Below are positions 8,128 through 16,761 of a stretch of 47,039 nt of DNA, in pieces (the stretch's first letter is position 1; every line of letters begins with the position of its first letter). The DNA is from CAZIKB01 sp964539665. GTDB taxonomy: Bacteria > Zhuqueibacterota > Zhuqueibacteria > Oceanimicrobiales > Oceanimicrobiaceae. The notes under the pieces are model-generated. The model was not told where the DNA came from. It ran no database searches and saw nothing but the letters and a program-made list of their open reading frames with translations. The translations under genes and the position numbers were made by a program. The stretch is taken from assembly GCA_964539665.1 (NCBI GenBank), contig CAZIKB010000045.1, forward strand, positions 1 to 47,039, in the 5' to 3' direction.

Positions 8128-9153
8128 TTATGCAGCCTCCTTTAGACGTCTGATATGAATCAAGTCGGCCTGCTGCTTTCTTAATGCAATGGTCGCACCT
8201 CGAATAATATAAGCAGTGGGATTGCCACCCGCACTACGCATCTCAGCAGTAATGACTGTTCCTGGAATAATTCCCAGGTCCATGAGCCGACGTCGTTGTT
8301 GGCCGCGACACGCTTTAGCAAGTCCAATCACTTCGCATTTTTCATTAATGCTTAAAGATGCCAATGTGTCAAAAGGTCCTTCCATTTTCTGTTCTTTTGG
8401 AAGCGGCACTACGGTTACGTTTGTAGCAAACACTGGCGCCAGAACATTTTCTTCGCCATCCGCGATAAAGTGTATGCGTTGAGATGTTTTTTCCAACATT
8501 CGAATTTGCACACCCGGATGCAGGTTTTGCGCAACAAGTTGGGCATAGATTGCATTGGGTTCGTCTTCAATGTGAATAATGCGGGCTAACTCTCCTTCTG
8601 CCAAATCAGTTAAAGCATACCCCTTACTGGGTGGGAGTTCGCCAGTTGGTGACGGAATAGGATCACCGTCCGGATCATAAGTTGGATTTCCTGTATAAGC
8701 GGCCAGTGCTTCCATCTCATCGTCTGTCATGTTATGTTCTAATATTTCAGCTTTGCGATGCCACTCGGTCTCGGCAAGTCCAGTCTCATCTGCCAGATAT
8801 TTTTCCCATAAACGGTGGATTCGAATCATTCGCAGGGCATAAGTTCTGCCTTCAGATGTTAGCTGGAATCCTTCAAGTTTTGATTCTATTAATTGAAGCG
8901 ATTCCAGTCGTTCCATTAGTTTCGCAGCTTGGTCGCCGGAAATAGATAGACTCCCTGAAACGCTCTGCAATGTACTTTTCACTCCTTTATATTCCTGGTG
9001 ATAAAGATGCTTTAAAGCATCTTCAATTAAAATTCGCATTGTATCACTCAAACCCTGTTTCCATTTCCAGAAAAAACCAGTCGCCGGCCAAAATATGAGT
9101 AACAGGATGGCTATTGCCATACTGGTAACTAATAAAGATATTATAGGATTCAT
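8128..9153 (-). CDS. Membrane-anchored DtxR-like sensor fused to two FeoA domains
   Basis: A 341-residue protein. Residues about 5-28 form one transmembrane helix, followed by a basic stretch (KWKQ), so the rest should face the cytoplasm. Residues about 30-175 resemble DtxR/MntR: a winged helix-turn-helix and a dimerisation/metal region that keeps likely ligands (IRIHRLWEKYL and WHRKAEILEHNM) and the HP/DPDGDPIP-like turn. Two SH3-like FeoA domains follow: about 183-255 and 263-338, the second with the clear FeoA core RRRLMDLGIIPGT. It sits between the soluble DtxR gene and the FeoB GTPase gene and overlaps the latter's control region. No free feoA is seen, so these domains may supply FeoA function. 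Whether it binds DNA, or only senses metal and acts on FeoB, is open. Confidence 0.82.
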   Translation of the reverse strand: MNPIISLLVTSMAIAILLLIFWPATGFFWKWKQGLSDTMRILIEDALKHLYHQEYKGVKSTLQSVSGSLSISGDQAAKLMERLESLQLIESKLEGFQLTSEGRTYALRMIRIHRLWEKYLADETGLAETEWHRKAEILEHNMTDDEMEALAAYTGNPTYDPDGDPIPSPTGELPPSKGYALTDLAEGELARIIHIEDEPNAIYAQLVAQNLHPGVQIRMLEKTSQRIHFIADGEENVLAPVFATNVTVVPLPKEQKMEGPFDTLASLSINEKCEVIGLAKACRGQQRRRLMDLGIIPGTVITAEMRSAGGNPTAYIIRGATIALRKQQADLIHIRRLKEAA

Positions 9154-9190
9154 ATTTATATCACCCTGTCAGGCTTCATACAATTTATTT

Positions 9191-9844
9191 TTAAACCTGG
9201 GATATTAATATATTATTGGTAACGGCCGGTCCCAGGTAATGTTGAGTATCGCCGATTTTGATTAACAGCGGTCCGTCAAATGGCGCCTTATCCATCACTT
9301 CTATTTCAACAGCAGGGAAGATGCCAATATTGCCCAAATAGCGAAGCATTTCTGCATCTTTATCACTGACCTGTTCAATTTTAACTTTCTGTCCAGCACC
9401 AGTTGAAGTAAGCGGGGACAGCATGCGTTCATGTATTTCTCCATTCTTGGTTGGAATAGGAGCGCCATGGGGATCCAATGTGGGATGTCCAAGAAATTCT
9501 GCCACTTTATCTTCGAATTCTTCGCTGATAAAGTGCTCTAATTTTTCTGCCTCATCATGAACTTGATCCCACCGATATCCCAGAGCTTCAGATAAATAAA
9601 GCTCTAACAGCCGATGATGGCGAATAATCTCCAGCGCGATTTTTCGACCCGATTCAGTCAGCTCTACTCCATAATATGGAGTGTGTGAAAGCAGTTTAAT
9701 TTCTGCTAATTTTTTGATCATGCCGGTGACGGAGGCCTGTGATACATTTAATCTCTCGGCAATTGCATTTGTGGTAACCGTTTTGTCGTTGGCGCCTAAT
9801 TTGTAAAGGATTTTTAAATAATCTTGAATGGCCGGAGTGATCAT
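9191..9844 (-). CDS. DtxR/MntR-family metal-dependent repressor with C-terminal FeoA/SH3 domain
   Basis: A 217-residue cytoplasmic transcription factor. The N-terminal winged helix contains the recognition helix region NVSQASVTGMIKKL. Metal-site residues are recognisable: His77 and Glu81 (HHRLLELYL), His96 (QVHDEAEKLEH), Glu100, Glu103 and His104. Asp8 in place of the Met10 of DtxR and Glu100 in place of Cys102 make the primary site MntR-like, but the iron-uptake context favours Fe(II) as the physiological effector. An SH3-like domain occupies about 145-215. First gene of the feo operon; ATG is preceded by GGAG. It probably represses its own operon through the palindrome at 9917-9930. Confidence 0.9.
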   Translation of the reverse strand: MITPAIQDYLKILYKLGANDKTVTTNAIAERLNVSQASVTGMIKKLAEIKLLSHTPYYGVELTESGRKIALEIIRHHRLLELYLSEALGYRWDQVHDEAEKLEHFISEEFEDKVAEFLGHPTLDPHGAPIPTKNGEIHERMLSPLTSTGAGQKVKIEQVSDKDAEMLRYLGNIGIFPAVEIEVMDKAPFDGPLLIKIGDTQHYLGPAVTNNILISQV

Positions 9845-9879
9845 TTTTATTCTCCACTATAGAAATTTAAAATTAAAGT

Positions 9880-9908
9880 AATATAAAATATATATTAGGC
9901 ATTGTCAA
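9880..9908 (-). promoter_or_regulatory. Sigma70-type promoter of the feo operon
   Basis: Reading leftward, TTGACA (9908-9903), a 17-nt spacer and TATATT (9885-9880) form a near-consensus housekeeping promoter about 35 nt upstream of the dtxR ATG. Confidence 0.75.
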
Positions 9909-9930
9909 GTTATAAATTAGGAATACCTAA
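9895..9930. promoter_or_regulatory. DtxR-type operator(s)
   Basis: TTAGGAATACCTAA at 9917-9930 is a perfect 5-4-5 palindrome with the half-site and spacing of the DtxR/IdeR consensus core (TTAGG, four bases, CCTAA). A second, imperfect copy (TTAGG, four bases, GTCAA at 9895-9908) overlaps the -35 hexamer. Placement next to a gene for a DtxR-family repressor supports autoregulation by metal. Confidence 0.7.
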
Positions 9931-10140
9931 ATAATACTATTATTTAATATTTAAACAAAATAAAATTGTTGAAAAAGAGAATCAAAATCATTAATCTAAA
10001 GAAATTATAATTTGAGTTGTCATAAAAGAACCATCTGAATTTTACAACCTTTTACACTTCTGAAAAATATTACTATTAATGAAATGAAGATATAGTATAT
10101 TTTGCAGAAGTCTGAACAACCTTAAATATAGGAGCAGAAT

Positions 10141-10482
10141 ATGCCGTTTTGTCCAGAATGTAATTATGAATATGTTGAAGGCGTCAAACAGTGCGCAGAT
10201 TGTTTAGTTGATTTAATAGCGGAATTACCTGGGGAAGAAATACCAAAAGAAAAGTTTAAATGGATACCTTTACATTCGCTGCCAGGCCCTGTTTATGCCG
10301 AAATGGTGAAGGAGGCCTTAGAAAAGCATGAAATTCCGTGTATAATGCGTAAGGATTTTTTAGCTTCAGCCTTAGGTTCACAAGGCACCAGTGAAGGTGG
10401 TCTGGAGACATTTCTTTTTGTTCCGGAAGATCGGTTACAGGAAAGTGAGGATATTTTGAATCAAATGTTGGATCATATTTAG
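10141..10482 (+). CDS. Zinc-ribbon DUF2007-like small protein
   Basis: A 113-residue protein. Cys4, Cys7, Cys18 and Cys21 (CPEC and CADC) form an N-terminal zinc ribbon; residues about 40-110 resemble the DUF2007 'putative signal-transducing' fold, with the pattern HSLPGPVYAEMVKEALEKH followed by a C-terminal VPEDRLQESEDIL helix. Function of that domain is unknown. ATG is preceded by AGGAG. It is divergent from the feo operon and shares its 296-nt AT-rich spacer, so the iron operators could also affect it, although they lie more than 200 nt away. Confidence 0.75.
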   Translation: MPFCPECNYEYVEGVKQCADCLVDLIAELPGEEIPKEKFKWIPLHSLPGPVYAEMVKEALEKHEIPCIMRKDFLASALGSQGTSEGGLETFLFVPEDRLQESEDILNQMLDHI

Positions 10483-10606
10483 CTGATTAGTGATTGAACG
10501 AAAACACTCAGTTATGTCATTTCTCTGTTCGTTTGAAATGGCATCTTAAACTCATTTTCGGTTAATCACTATTTTAATGGTGGTTTGACATATCGGTCAT
10601 TCAGTA

Positions 10607-11743
10607 TTATTTCTTCATAAAAACATTCTGGACAGTATAAACTCCCTTACCGTGCTCAAATTCCCAGTTGAAATCTGACAGGGTCATTTCCAGGGCAGAA
10701 GCCATAGTTACCATATCAAGAGCGTCATAATATCCCATGTGAGCAATTCGAAAAATCTTTCCCTTTAGATGAGCCTGGCCGCCGGCCACAGTAATACCGT
10801 ACTTTTCCCGTAAATGGTGAACTAACTTTACGCCGTCAATTGCATCTGGTACTTTAAAGGCTGTAATTGAATCAGACGGAGATTTGGCAAATAATTCCAA
10901 CCCCATTGCCACTCCTCCCTGACGGGTTGCATGCGCTAAAAGTGCATATTTTTCCCATAAACTTTTCAGCCCTTCTTCCCGAATCATTTTTAAAGCTTCT
11001 CTAAGCCCCATAAATAACGTGATGGCGGGTGTCCATGCAGTTGTCATTTTTTCTTGAGAAACTTTTTCTTTTTTAAAATCAAAATAAAATTTTGGCAGAG
11101 TTGAAGCTTCAACTTTTTTCCAGGCACGTTCATTTAAAGCCGCGACAGCCAGGCCAGGAGGAATCATCAGTCCTTTTTGTGAACCAGTAATCGCCACATC
11201 GATGCCCCATTCATCCATTTTAAATGGAAGCACCCCAGCGGAGGTAATCGAATCCACCACCAGCAAAGCGTCAGAATGGAGATGGACAATTTCTGCAATG
11301 ACTTTAACATCCACTGCAGCTCCAGTTGAAGTTTCACTATGTGTTACGAACACTGCCTGAGTTTCGGGATATTTTTCTAAGAAATTTTTTATATCAGAGG
11401 GCTTGACGGCTTCGCCCCAGGTGACATCAATAATATGCGTATCAGCGCCATAAGTTTGGCACAATTGACCCCATCTCTCACCAAATTTACCACCTGAAAC
11501 CGTCAGCACGGTATCATTTTCTGACAACAAATTGACCACACAAGCTTCCATAGCGCCGGTACCGGAAGAGGTGAATGTTATGACTTCGCCTTTAGTTTGG
11601 AAAAAATATTTCAGATCTTCTATAACCTCCTGAAAAATGTATTTGAATGCCTCGCCCCGGTGGTGCATAATTGGATTAGACATGGCAACTTGCACACGTT
11701 CCGGTATCTGAGTCGGGCCCGGTGTAAATAATCTCGCTCTCAT
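10607..11743 (-). CDS. Class V aminotransferase (alanine/serine-glyoxylate or -pyruvate type)
   Basis: A 378-residue PLP enzyme of fold type I. The N-terminus LFTPGPTQIPERV and the HHRGEAF motif are typical of alanine-glyoxylate/serine-pyruvate aminotransferases. The Schiff-base lysine is Lys190 in TGSQKGLMIPPG, and Asp164 in VVDSITSAG should hold the pyridine nitrogen; SSGTGAMEA at 59-67 binds the cofactor phosphate. Likely role: transamination in glycine/serine/glyoxylate metabolism. Its ATG directly abuts the TAA of engB, so the two are co-transcribed. Substrate pair is inferred from family only; the related small subunit of soluble hydrogenase-like aminotransferases is the main alternative. 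Confidence 0.85.
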   Translation of the reverse strand: MRARLFTPGPTQIPERVQVAMSNPIMHHRGEAFKYIFQEVIEDLKYFFQTKGEVITFTSSGTGAMEACVVNLLSENDTVLTVSGGKFGERWGQLCQTYGADTHIIDVTWGEAVKPSDIKNFLEKYPETQAVFVTHSETSTGAAVDVKVIAEIVHLHSDALLVVDSITSAGVLPFKMDEWGIDVAITGSQKGLMIPPGLAVAALNERAWKKVEASTLPKFYFDFKKEKVSQEKMTTAWTPAITLFMGLREALKMIREEGLKSLWEKYALLAHATRQGGVAMGLELFAKSPSDSITAFKVPDAIDGVKLVHHLREKYGITVAGGQAHLKGKIFRIAHMGYYDALDMVTMASALEMTLSDFNWEFEHGKGVYTVQNVFMKK

Positions 11744-12334
11744 TTAATCTTGCCCCAATAATGTGATGATTTCTCGCCAGATTTCTTTTTTGCCAGTTCT
11801 GTTTATAACTGAAAATGGGATAATACTGGTTTTATAAAGTGATTCTATTTGTTTATTATATTTATCAAGATTATTTTTCAAAACTGACCTGGATAGTTTA
11901 TCAGATTTAGTTGCCACTAAAATTAAGGTGATGTTTAAACTCTTAATCCAATTGAGTAATTGTAAATCTAACTCTGTTGGGCCAATACGGCTGTCAATAA
12001 TTGAAATTACTCCGGCCAATTTTTGATTTTGTATAAAAAAACCTTCAATAAGGTTCCGCCATTGAGCACTTTCTTTTTTAGAAACTTTAGCAAATCCATA
12101 CCCGGGCAAATCTACGAAATAGAATTGATTATTTATTTTAAAAAAATTGAGTTGACGGGTTTTACCAGGAGTAGAGCTTGTCTTTGCAATCTTTTTTCTA
12201 TTTAGAAGACAATTAATCAGGCTGGATTTACCGACATTTGAGCGCCCTGAAAAGGCGATTTGGTTTAGATTATCTTGAATTATTTCCTGTGGACTAACTA
12301 TGCTCCTTACAAATTCAACTGAAGTGATTTTCAT
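11744..12334 (-). CDS. engB: Ribosome biogenesis GTPase EngB/YsxC
   Basis: A 196-residue P-loop GTPase of the TrmE-Era-EngA-YihA family that helps assemble the 50S ribosomal subunit. G1 is GRSNVGKSS, G3 DLPGYGFAKV, G4 TKSD. I start at the ATG at 12334 (MKITSVEFVRS), which matches the family N-terminus; a TTG seven codons further upstream is possible but neither has a strong ribosome binding site. It follows lon by 54 nt and its stop touches the start of the aminotransferase gene, so it is probably part of the quality-control transcription unit. Confidence 0.93.
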   Translation of the reverse strand: MKITSVEFVRSIVSPQEIIQDNLNQIAFSGRSNVGKSSLINCLLNRKKIAKTSSTPGKTRQLNFFKINNQFYFVDLPGYGFAKVSKKESAQWRNLIEGFFIQNQKLAGVISIIDSRIGPTELDLQLLNWIKSLNITLILVATKSDKLSRSVLKNNLDKYNKQIESLYKTSIIPFSVINRTGKKEIWREIITLLGQD

Positions 12335-12388
12335 AACAATAATGTCTATCAGCAAATATAATTTTCATTTAAACTTTAACACCGTAAT

Positions 12389-14731
12389 CTATAAAACAAA
12401 AGCCTCTTTTAAGACTCCATCCATGTGCTTATGCGGAATAATTTTTAATCCCTTTTTGACTTTATCTGAGATTTCCTCTAAATCTTTCTCGTTTTCAAAT
12501 GGAATGACTACTGTTTTTATATTTGACCTTTGTGCTGCGAGCAATTTTTCATTGAGGCCGCCAATGGCGAGCACATTTCCTCTAAGCGTAATTTCTCCAG
12601 TCATGGCTAAATCTTTTTTCACTGGTCGGTTAGCTAATGCAGATATCAGCGCCACCGCTATAGTAATACCTGCAGACGGGCCGTCCTTTGGAGTCGCTCC
12701 TTCAGGTATATGAATGTGAATATCATTGTTCTTCCAAAATTCACCTTTTATGCCCATTTTTTTTGCATTCGTGCGAGAATATGAAAGCGCTGCTTTAGCA
12801 GACTCCTTCATGACGTCTCCCAATTTACCGGTCAAAGATAACTGACCTTTGCCTCGCATAATATTGACTTCTATCTGCAAGATATCGCCGCCGTAACTGG
12901 TCCAGGCTAATCCCAGCGCTGCTCCAATCATATCGTCATAGACACGCTGGCGTTCGGGATATTTGGAAATGCCAAGATATTTTTGAATATTAGAATTGGA
13001 AACAGTTACTGCTTTTTGCTTATCGTTTTCAACAATTTCTCTGGCAACTTTCCGGCAAACTGCAGAAAGTTCACGTTCCAGATTTCTGACGCCAGCCTCA
13101 CGGGTATATTCTCGAATTATATGCAGAATAGCTGTTTTTTGAAATTTAAGGTTGCGCGATTTTAGTCCATGTTGTTTGAGAAGCTTTGGGATTAAGAAAT
13201 CTTGTGCGATTGCAAGTTTGTCATGTTCTAAATAACCCGGTAAATTAATTATCTCCATTCGATCGTGCAGAGGTTCGGGTATCTGGTTTTGTAAATTTGC
13301 CGTAGTAATAAATAGAATCTGTGATAAATCGTAGTCAACTTCAAGGTAATGATCGTTAAAGGCGCAATTTTGTTCCGGGTCTAATACTTCCAATAGAGCG
13401 GCGGAAGGATCGCCTCGAAAATCCATACTCATTTTATCCACTTCATCCAGGAGAAAAACAGGGTTTACTGATTTTGCTTTTTTTAAACTCTGAATTATCT
13501 TACCGGGCATGGAACCAATGTACGTACGGCGATGTCCTCGAATTTCTGCTTCATCGCGTACCCCACCGAGTGAAACCCGAATAAAATTTCTACCCATCGC
13601 ACGGGCAACTGATTTTCCGAGGGAGGTCTTGCCAACTCCTGGCGGGCCCACGAAACACAGAATCGGGCCTTTTAGATTTTTAGCTAATTTAAGCACTGCC
13701 AGATGTTCAAGGATTCGTTCTTTAGGTTTCTCTAAACCATAATGGTCTTCATTCAGTATTTTGCTGGCTTCGAGAATGTTGAGATTATCTTTTGTTTTTT
13801 TGTACCATGGTACTGATAGAATCCAATCGAGATAATTTCTTATCACCGTAGCTTCTGGAGAAAATGGGGGCGTTGTGCGGAATTTTTCCAGTTCTTCATA
13901 GGCTTTTTCTTCTGCCTCCTTCGTCATCTTGGCCTTTTTAATCTTTTCACTTAAATATGCCAATTCTCCATTTACTTCGCCATCTTCCCCCAATTCATCT
14001 TGGATGATTCGTAATTGTTCCTGAAGATACAAGTTTCTTTGAGAGCTTTGGATTCGCCGCCGAACCTTTTCTTCCAGTTCTTTTTCAATTTCGAGAATTT
14101 CCGTCTCGGACTCAAGAAATTTCATCAATTCCATAAATTCCAGCTCAATTGAAGTGCATTCTAAAATCTGCTGTTTTATTTCTACACTACTTTGCAGGTG
14201 TGCAGCTACAAAATCACCAAACCGTTGGGGCTCATCTATATTTTCAATGCTTAGTAAAATTTCATCAGGAACATTGCGATTGAGTCGAACATATTTTTTA
14301 AACAGGCTTCTAACCCGCCGCATTTTCGCTTTCGTTTGAGTAGTAAATTTTATAGTATCCTCAAAAACTTCAATGCGTGCTTGAAAGTGGTCTTCAACCG
14401 CGAGAAAGCGTTTGATTTTACCGCGAACGATTCCCTCTACTAAAACTTTCATCAGACCGTTGGGTAATTTCAGTACCTGCAGAATTCGTGCAACTACACC
14501 AACTTTGAACAAATCTTCTTTTTTTGGATTTTCGACTGAAATGTTTTTCTGAGCAGCCAGAAATACTAATTTATCCAACATCATGGATTCTTCGATGGCT
14601 TTTAAGGAAGCTTCGCGACCAATCAATAGTGGATAAATCATATATGGATATAAGACAATTTCTTTTAATGGGAGAATGGGTAAGCGGGTGTTTATTTCTA
14701 TTTCTGAACCATCGCGGATAACTTTATACAT
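12389..14731 (-). CDS. lon: ATP-dependent Lon protease
   Basis: A 780-residue LonA protease, a cytosolic hexamer that degrades misfolded and regulatory proteins. The N-terminal substrate domain covers about 15-205, followed by a coiled-coil segment. The AAA+ module has Walker A GPPGVGKT at 362-369 and Walker B VFLLDEVDK at about 425-433. The proteolytic dyad is Ser686 (PKDGPSAG) and Lys729 (GGLNEKL). Length and architecture are normal. ATG preceded by AGGAG. It is downstream of tig-clpP-clpX, but a terminator-like hairpin stands between clpX and lon. Confidence 0.97.
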   Translation of the reverse strand: MYKVIRDGSEIEINTRLPILPLKEIVLYPYMIYPLLIGREASLKAIEESMMLDKLVFLAAQKNISVENPKKEDLFKVGVVARILQVLKLPNGLMKVLVEGIVRGKIKRFLAVEDHFQARIEVFEDTIKFTTQTKAKMRRVRSLFKKYVRLNRNVPDEILLSIENIDEPQRFGDFVAAHLQSSVEIKQQILECTSIELEFMELMKFLESETEILEIEKELEEKVRRRIQSSQRNLYLQEQLRIIQDELGEDGEVNGELAYLSEKIKKAKMTKEAEEKAYEELEKFRTTPPFSPEATVIRNYLDWILSVPWYKKTKDNLNILEASKILNEDHYGLEKPKERILEHLAVLKLAKNLKGPILCFVGPPGVGKTSLGKSVARAMGRNFIRVSLGGVRDEAEIRGHRRTYIGSMPGKIIQSLKKAKSVNPVFLLDEVDKMSMDFRGDPSAALLEVLDPEQNCAFNDHYLEVDYDLSQILFITTANLQNQIPEPLHDRMEIINLPGYLEHDKLAIAQDFLIPKLLKQHGLKSRNLKFQKTAILHIIREYTREAGVRNLERELSAVCRKVAREIVENDKQKAVTVSNSNIQKYLGISKYPERQRVYDDMIGAALGLAWTSYGGDILQIEVNIMRGKGQLSLTGKLGDVMKESAKAALSYSRTNAKKMGIKGEFWKNNDIHIHIPEGATPKDGPSAGITIAVALISALANRPVKKDLAMTGEITLRGNVLAIGGLNEKLLAAQRSNIKTVVIPFENEKDLEEISDKVKKGLKIIPHKHMDGVLKEAFVL

Positions 14732-14749
14732 GATCTCCTGATTATTTTA

Positions 14750-14795
14750 AAATAAAAAATCTTCCCACAGAAATTTTAACACTCTAAGGAAGATT
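14750..14795 (-). terminator. Rho-independent terminator between clpX and lon
   Basis: On the minus strand AATCTTCC (14795-14788) pairs with GGAAGATT (14765-14758) and is followed by a T-rich tail. The loop is long (about 22 nt), so termination may be partial and lon may be partly read through from clpX. Confidence 0.6.
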
Positions 14796-14826
14796 TCCAA
14801 TATAAAATTACTAAATAGCCAAAGCT

Positions 14827-16074
14827 TTAAGCGCTTTTCTTAACCTTTTTATAAGTAAAGACAGGATGCTCTTTCTTTAAAATAAAATCTTTTGTAATAA
14901 TACAATTATCTATATCTCTTCTTGAAGGTATGTCATACATTAAATCTAACATAACATCTTCTAAAATAGATCTTAGCCCTCTGGCGCCGGTGCCTCGTTT
15001 TTTGGACATTTTAACAATAGCCTGTAAAGCTTCCTGTTCAAATTCTAAATCTACGTCGTCCATTTCAAAGAGACGCTTATATTGTTTGGTAAGGGCGTTT
15101 TTGGGTTTTTGTAAAATATCCATTAATGCGTCTTCCTGCAATTCTTCTAAAACTGCGATAACAGGTAATCGTCCAATGATTTCCGGTATCAAACCAAATT
15201 TGAGGAGATCTTCTGGTTCAACGTTTTTCAATAATTCCTCAAATACAGTAACAGGTTGTTTTTTTGTCTCTGCACCAAATCCAATATCTCTTTTTCCAAG
15301 GCGGTTGCCGATTATTTTTTCCAATCCGACAAAAGCACCGCCACAAATAAATAGAATATTTTTTGTGTTAATGTTTATCAAAGTTTGCTCGGGATGTTTT
15401 CTACCACCCTTTGGCGGGACCGCGGCATTCGTTCCTTCCAACAATTTCAACAAGGCTTGTTGTACGCCTTCCCCTGATACATCCCGAGTAATGGACGGAT
15501 TACCATCTTTACGGGAAATTTTATCAAATTCGTCAATATAAATTATGCCTTTTTCTGCTTTTTCTAAGTCATAATCAGATGCTTGCAGCAATCGGACTAA
15601 AATATTTTCAACATCTTCGCCGACATATCCTGCTTCAGTCAAAGTTGTCGCATCTGCTATGGTAAATGGTACTTGTAAGAATTTGGCCAGGGTTTGAGCT
15701 AACAAAGTTTTACCAGTGCCAGTCGGCCCGATTAGCATGATGTTGCTTTTTTCCAATTCCACTTCATCAAAAACGCCGTAAGACTTTATGCGTTTATAGT
15801 GATTATAAACCGCCACGGCAAGATTTTTTTTCGCGAATTCCTGTCCAATAACATAATCATCAAGAGCTTTTTTTATGTCAAACGGGAGATATTCTTGATT
15901 CTCAAAAGATTTGCCCCGTTTTATGTAATCCTCTCGGATAATGTCACTTGCACTTTTGACGCATTCGTTGCAAATATAAACATCCGGTCCGGTGACAATG
16001 CATTCGACTTGATTTGAATTCTTTCCGCAGAATGAACATAATATTATGTGTTCTTTTATTTCACGTGCACCCAA
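14827..16074 (-). CDS. clpX: ClpX, ATPase subunit of the Clp protease
   Basis: A 415-residue AAA+ unfoldase that feeds substrates to ClpP. The N-terminal zinc-binding domain has Cys13, Cys16, Cys35 and Cys38. Walker A is GPTGTGKT and Walker B IIYIDEFDK; the pore/sensor region TRDVSGEGVQQALLK and the ClpP-contacting IGF-like loop (DIGFGAE) are present, with arginine-rich GTGARGLRS sensor 2. No ATG is available before the zinc domain; translation most likely starts at TTG (16074), about ten nucleotides after an AGGAG that overlaps the clpP stop codon. Directly follows clpP. Confidence 0.96.
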   Translation of the reverse strand: MGAREIKEHIILCSFCGKNSNQVECIVTGPDVYICNECVKSASDIIREDYIKRGKSFENQEYLPFDIKKALDDYVIGQEFAKKNLAVAVYNHYKRIKSYGVFDEVELEKSNIMLIGPTGTGKTLLAQTLAKFLQVPFTIADATTLTEAGYVGEDVENILVRLLQASDYDLEKAEKGIIYIDEFDKISRKDGNPSITRDVSGEGVQQALLKLLEGTNAAVPPKGGRKHPEQTLININTKNILFICGGAFVGLEKIIGNRLGKRDIGFGAETKKQPVTVFEELLKNVEPEDLLKFGLIPEIIGRLPVIAVLEELQEDALMDILQKPKNALTKQYKRLFEMDDVDLEFEQEALQAIVKMSKKRGTGARGLRSILEDVMLDLMYDIPSRRDIDNCIITKDFILKKEHPVFTYKKVKKSA

Positions 16075-16088
16075 ACTATGAATGTCTC

Positions 16089-16718
16089 CTATTTTTTCTT
16101 TTTACCTTTGGATATTTTTTGGGTGAGCCCTTTTCTGTCGATTACTTCATCAATTATGCCATATTTTTGGGCTTCAGCAGCAGACATAAAAAAATTACGA
16201 TCTGTGTCCTTTGAAATCTTATCAATCGTTTGGCCGGTGTGGTAGGCCAAAATTTCATTTAACTTTTCTCGAATGGTTAAAATTTCTTTGGTGTGAATTT
16301 CCATGTCTGTAGCTTGTCCTTGAGCGCCGCCCCAAGGCTGGTGAATCATAACTCGCGAATGCGGTAATGCATATCGTTTGCCCTTGGCGCCAGCAGCCAA
16401 AATAATCGCTCCCATACTTGAGGCCTGGCCCATACAATAAGTTACCACGTCAGGTTTAACATGTTGCAGTGTATCGTAAATGGCTAAGCCAGCCGTTACA
16501 TGGCCTCCTGGTGAATTAACATATACCGAAATATCCTTTTCAGGATCGTCGGCTTCGAGGAACAGCATTTGAGCAATACACAAACTGGCAACTGTATCGT
16601 CAATCGCTGTACCTACAAAAATTATGCGCTCTTTCAATAAACGTGAAAAAATGTCATAAGCGCGTTCACCCCTGCCGGTCTGTTCAATCACAATTGGTAC
16701 TAATCCCATAGTATTCAT
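16089..16718 (-). CDS. clpP: ClpP, proteolytic subunit of the Clp protease
   Basis: A 209-residue serine peptidase forming the tetradecameric chamber of ClpXP. The catalytic triad is Ser101 (GQASSMGA), His126 (VMIHQP) and Asp171 (KDTDRNFF). The SPGG oxyanion motif is at about 69-72. The N-terminus is short, as in many bacteria whose propeptide is removed. The C-terminus is lysine-rich. Lies between tig and clpX with short gaps, the standard tig-clpP-clpX order. Confidence 0.97.
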   Translation of the reverse strand: MNTMGLVPIVIEQTGRGERAYDIFSRLLKERIIFVGTAIDDTVASLCIAQMLFLEADDPEKDISVYVNSPGGHVTAGLAIYDTLQHVKPDVVTYCMGQASSMGAIILAAGAKGKRYALPHSRVMIHQPWGGAQGQATDMEIHTKEILTIREKLNEILAYHTGQTIDKISKDTDRNFFMSAAEAQKYGIIDEVIDRKGLTQKISKGKKKK

Positions 16719-16761
16719 TTCTTTCTAATTATGTTAATAATTCAAAGTTATTTTTAAATTT

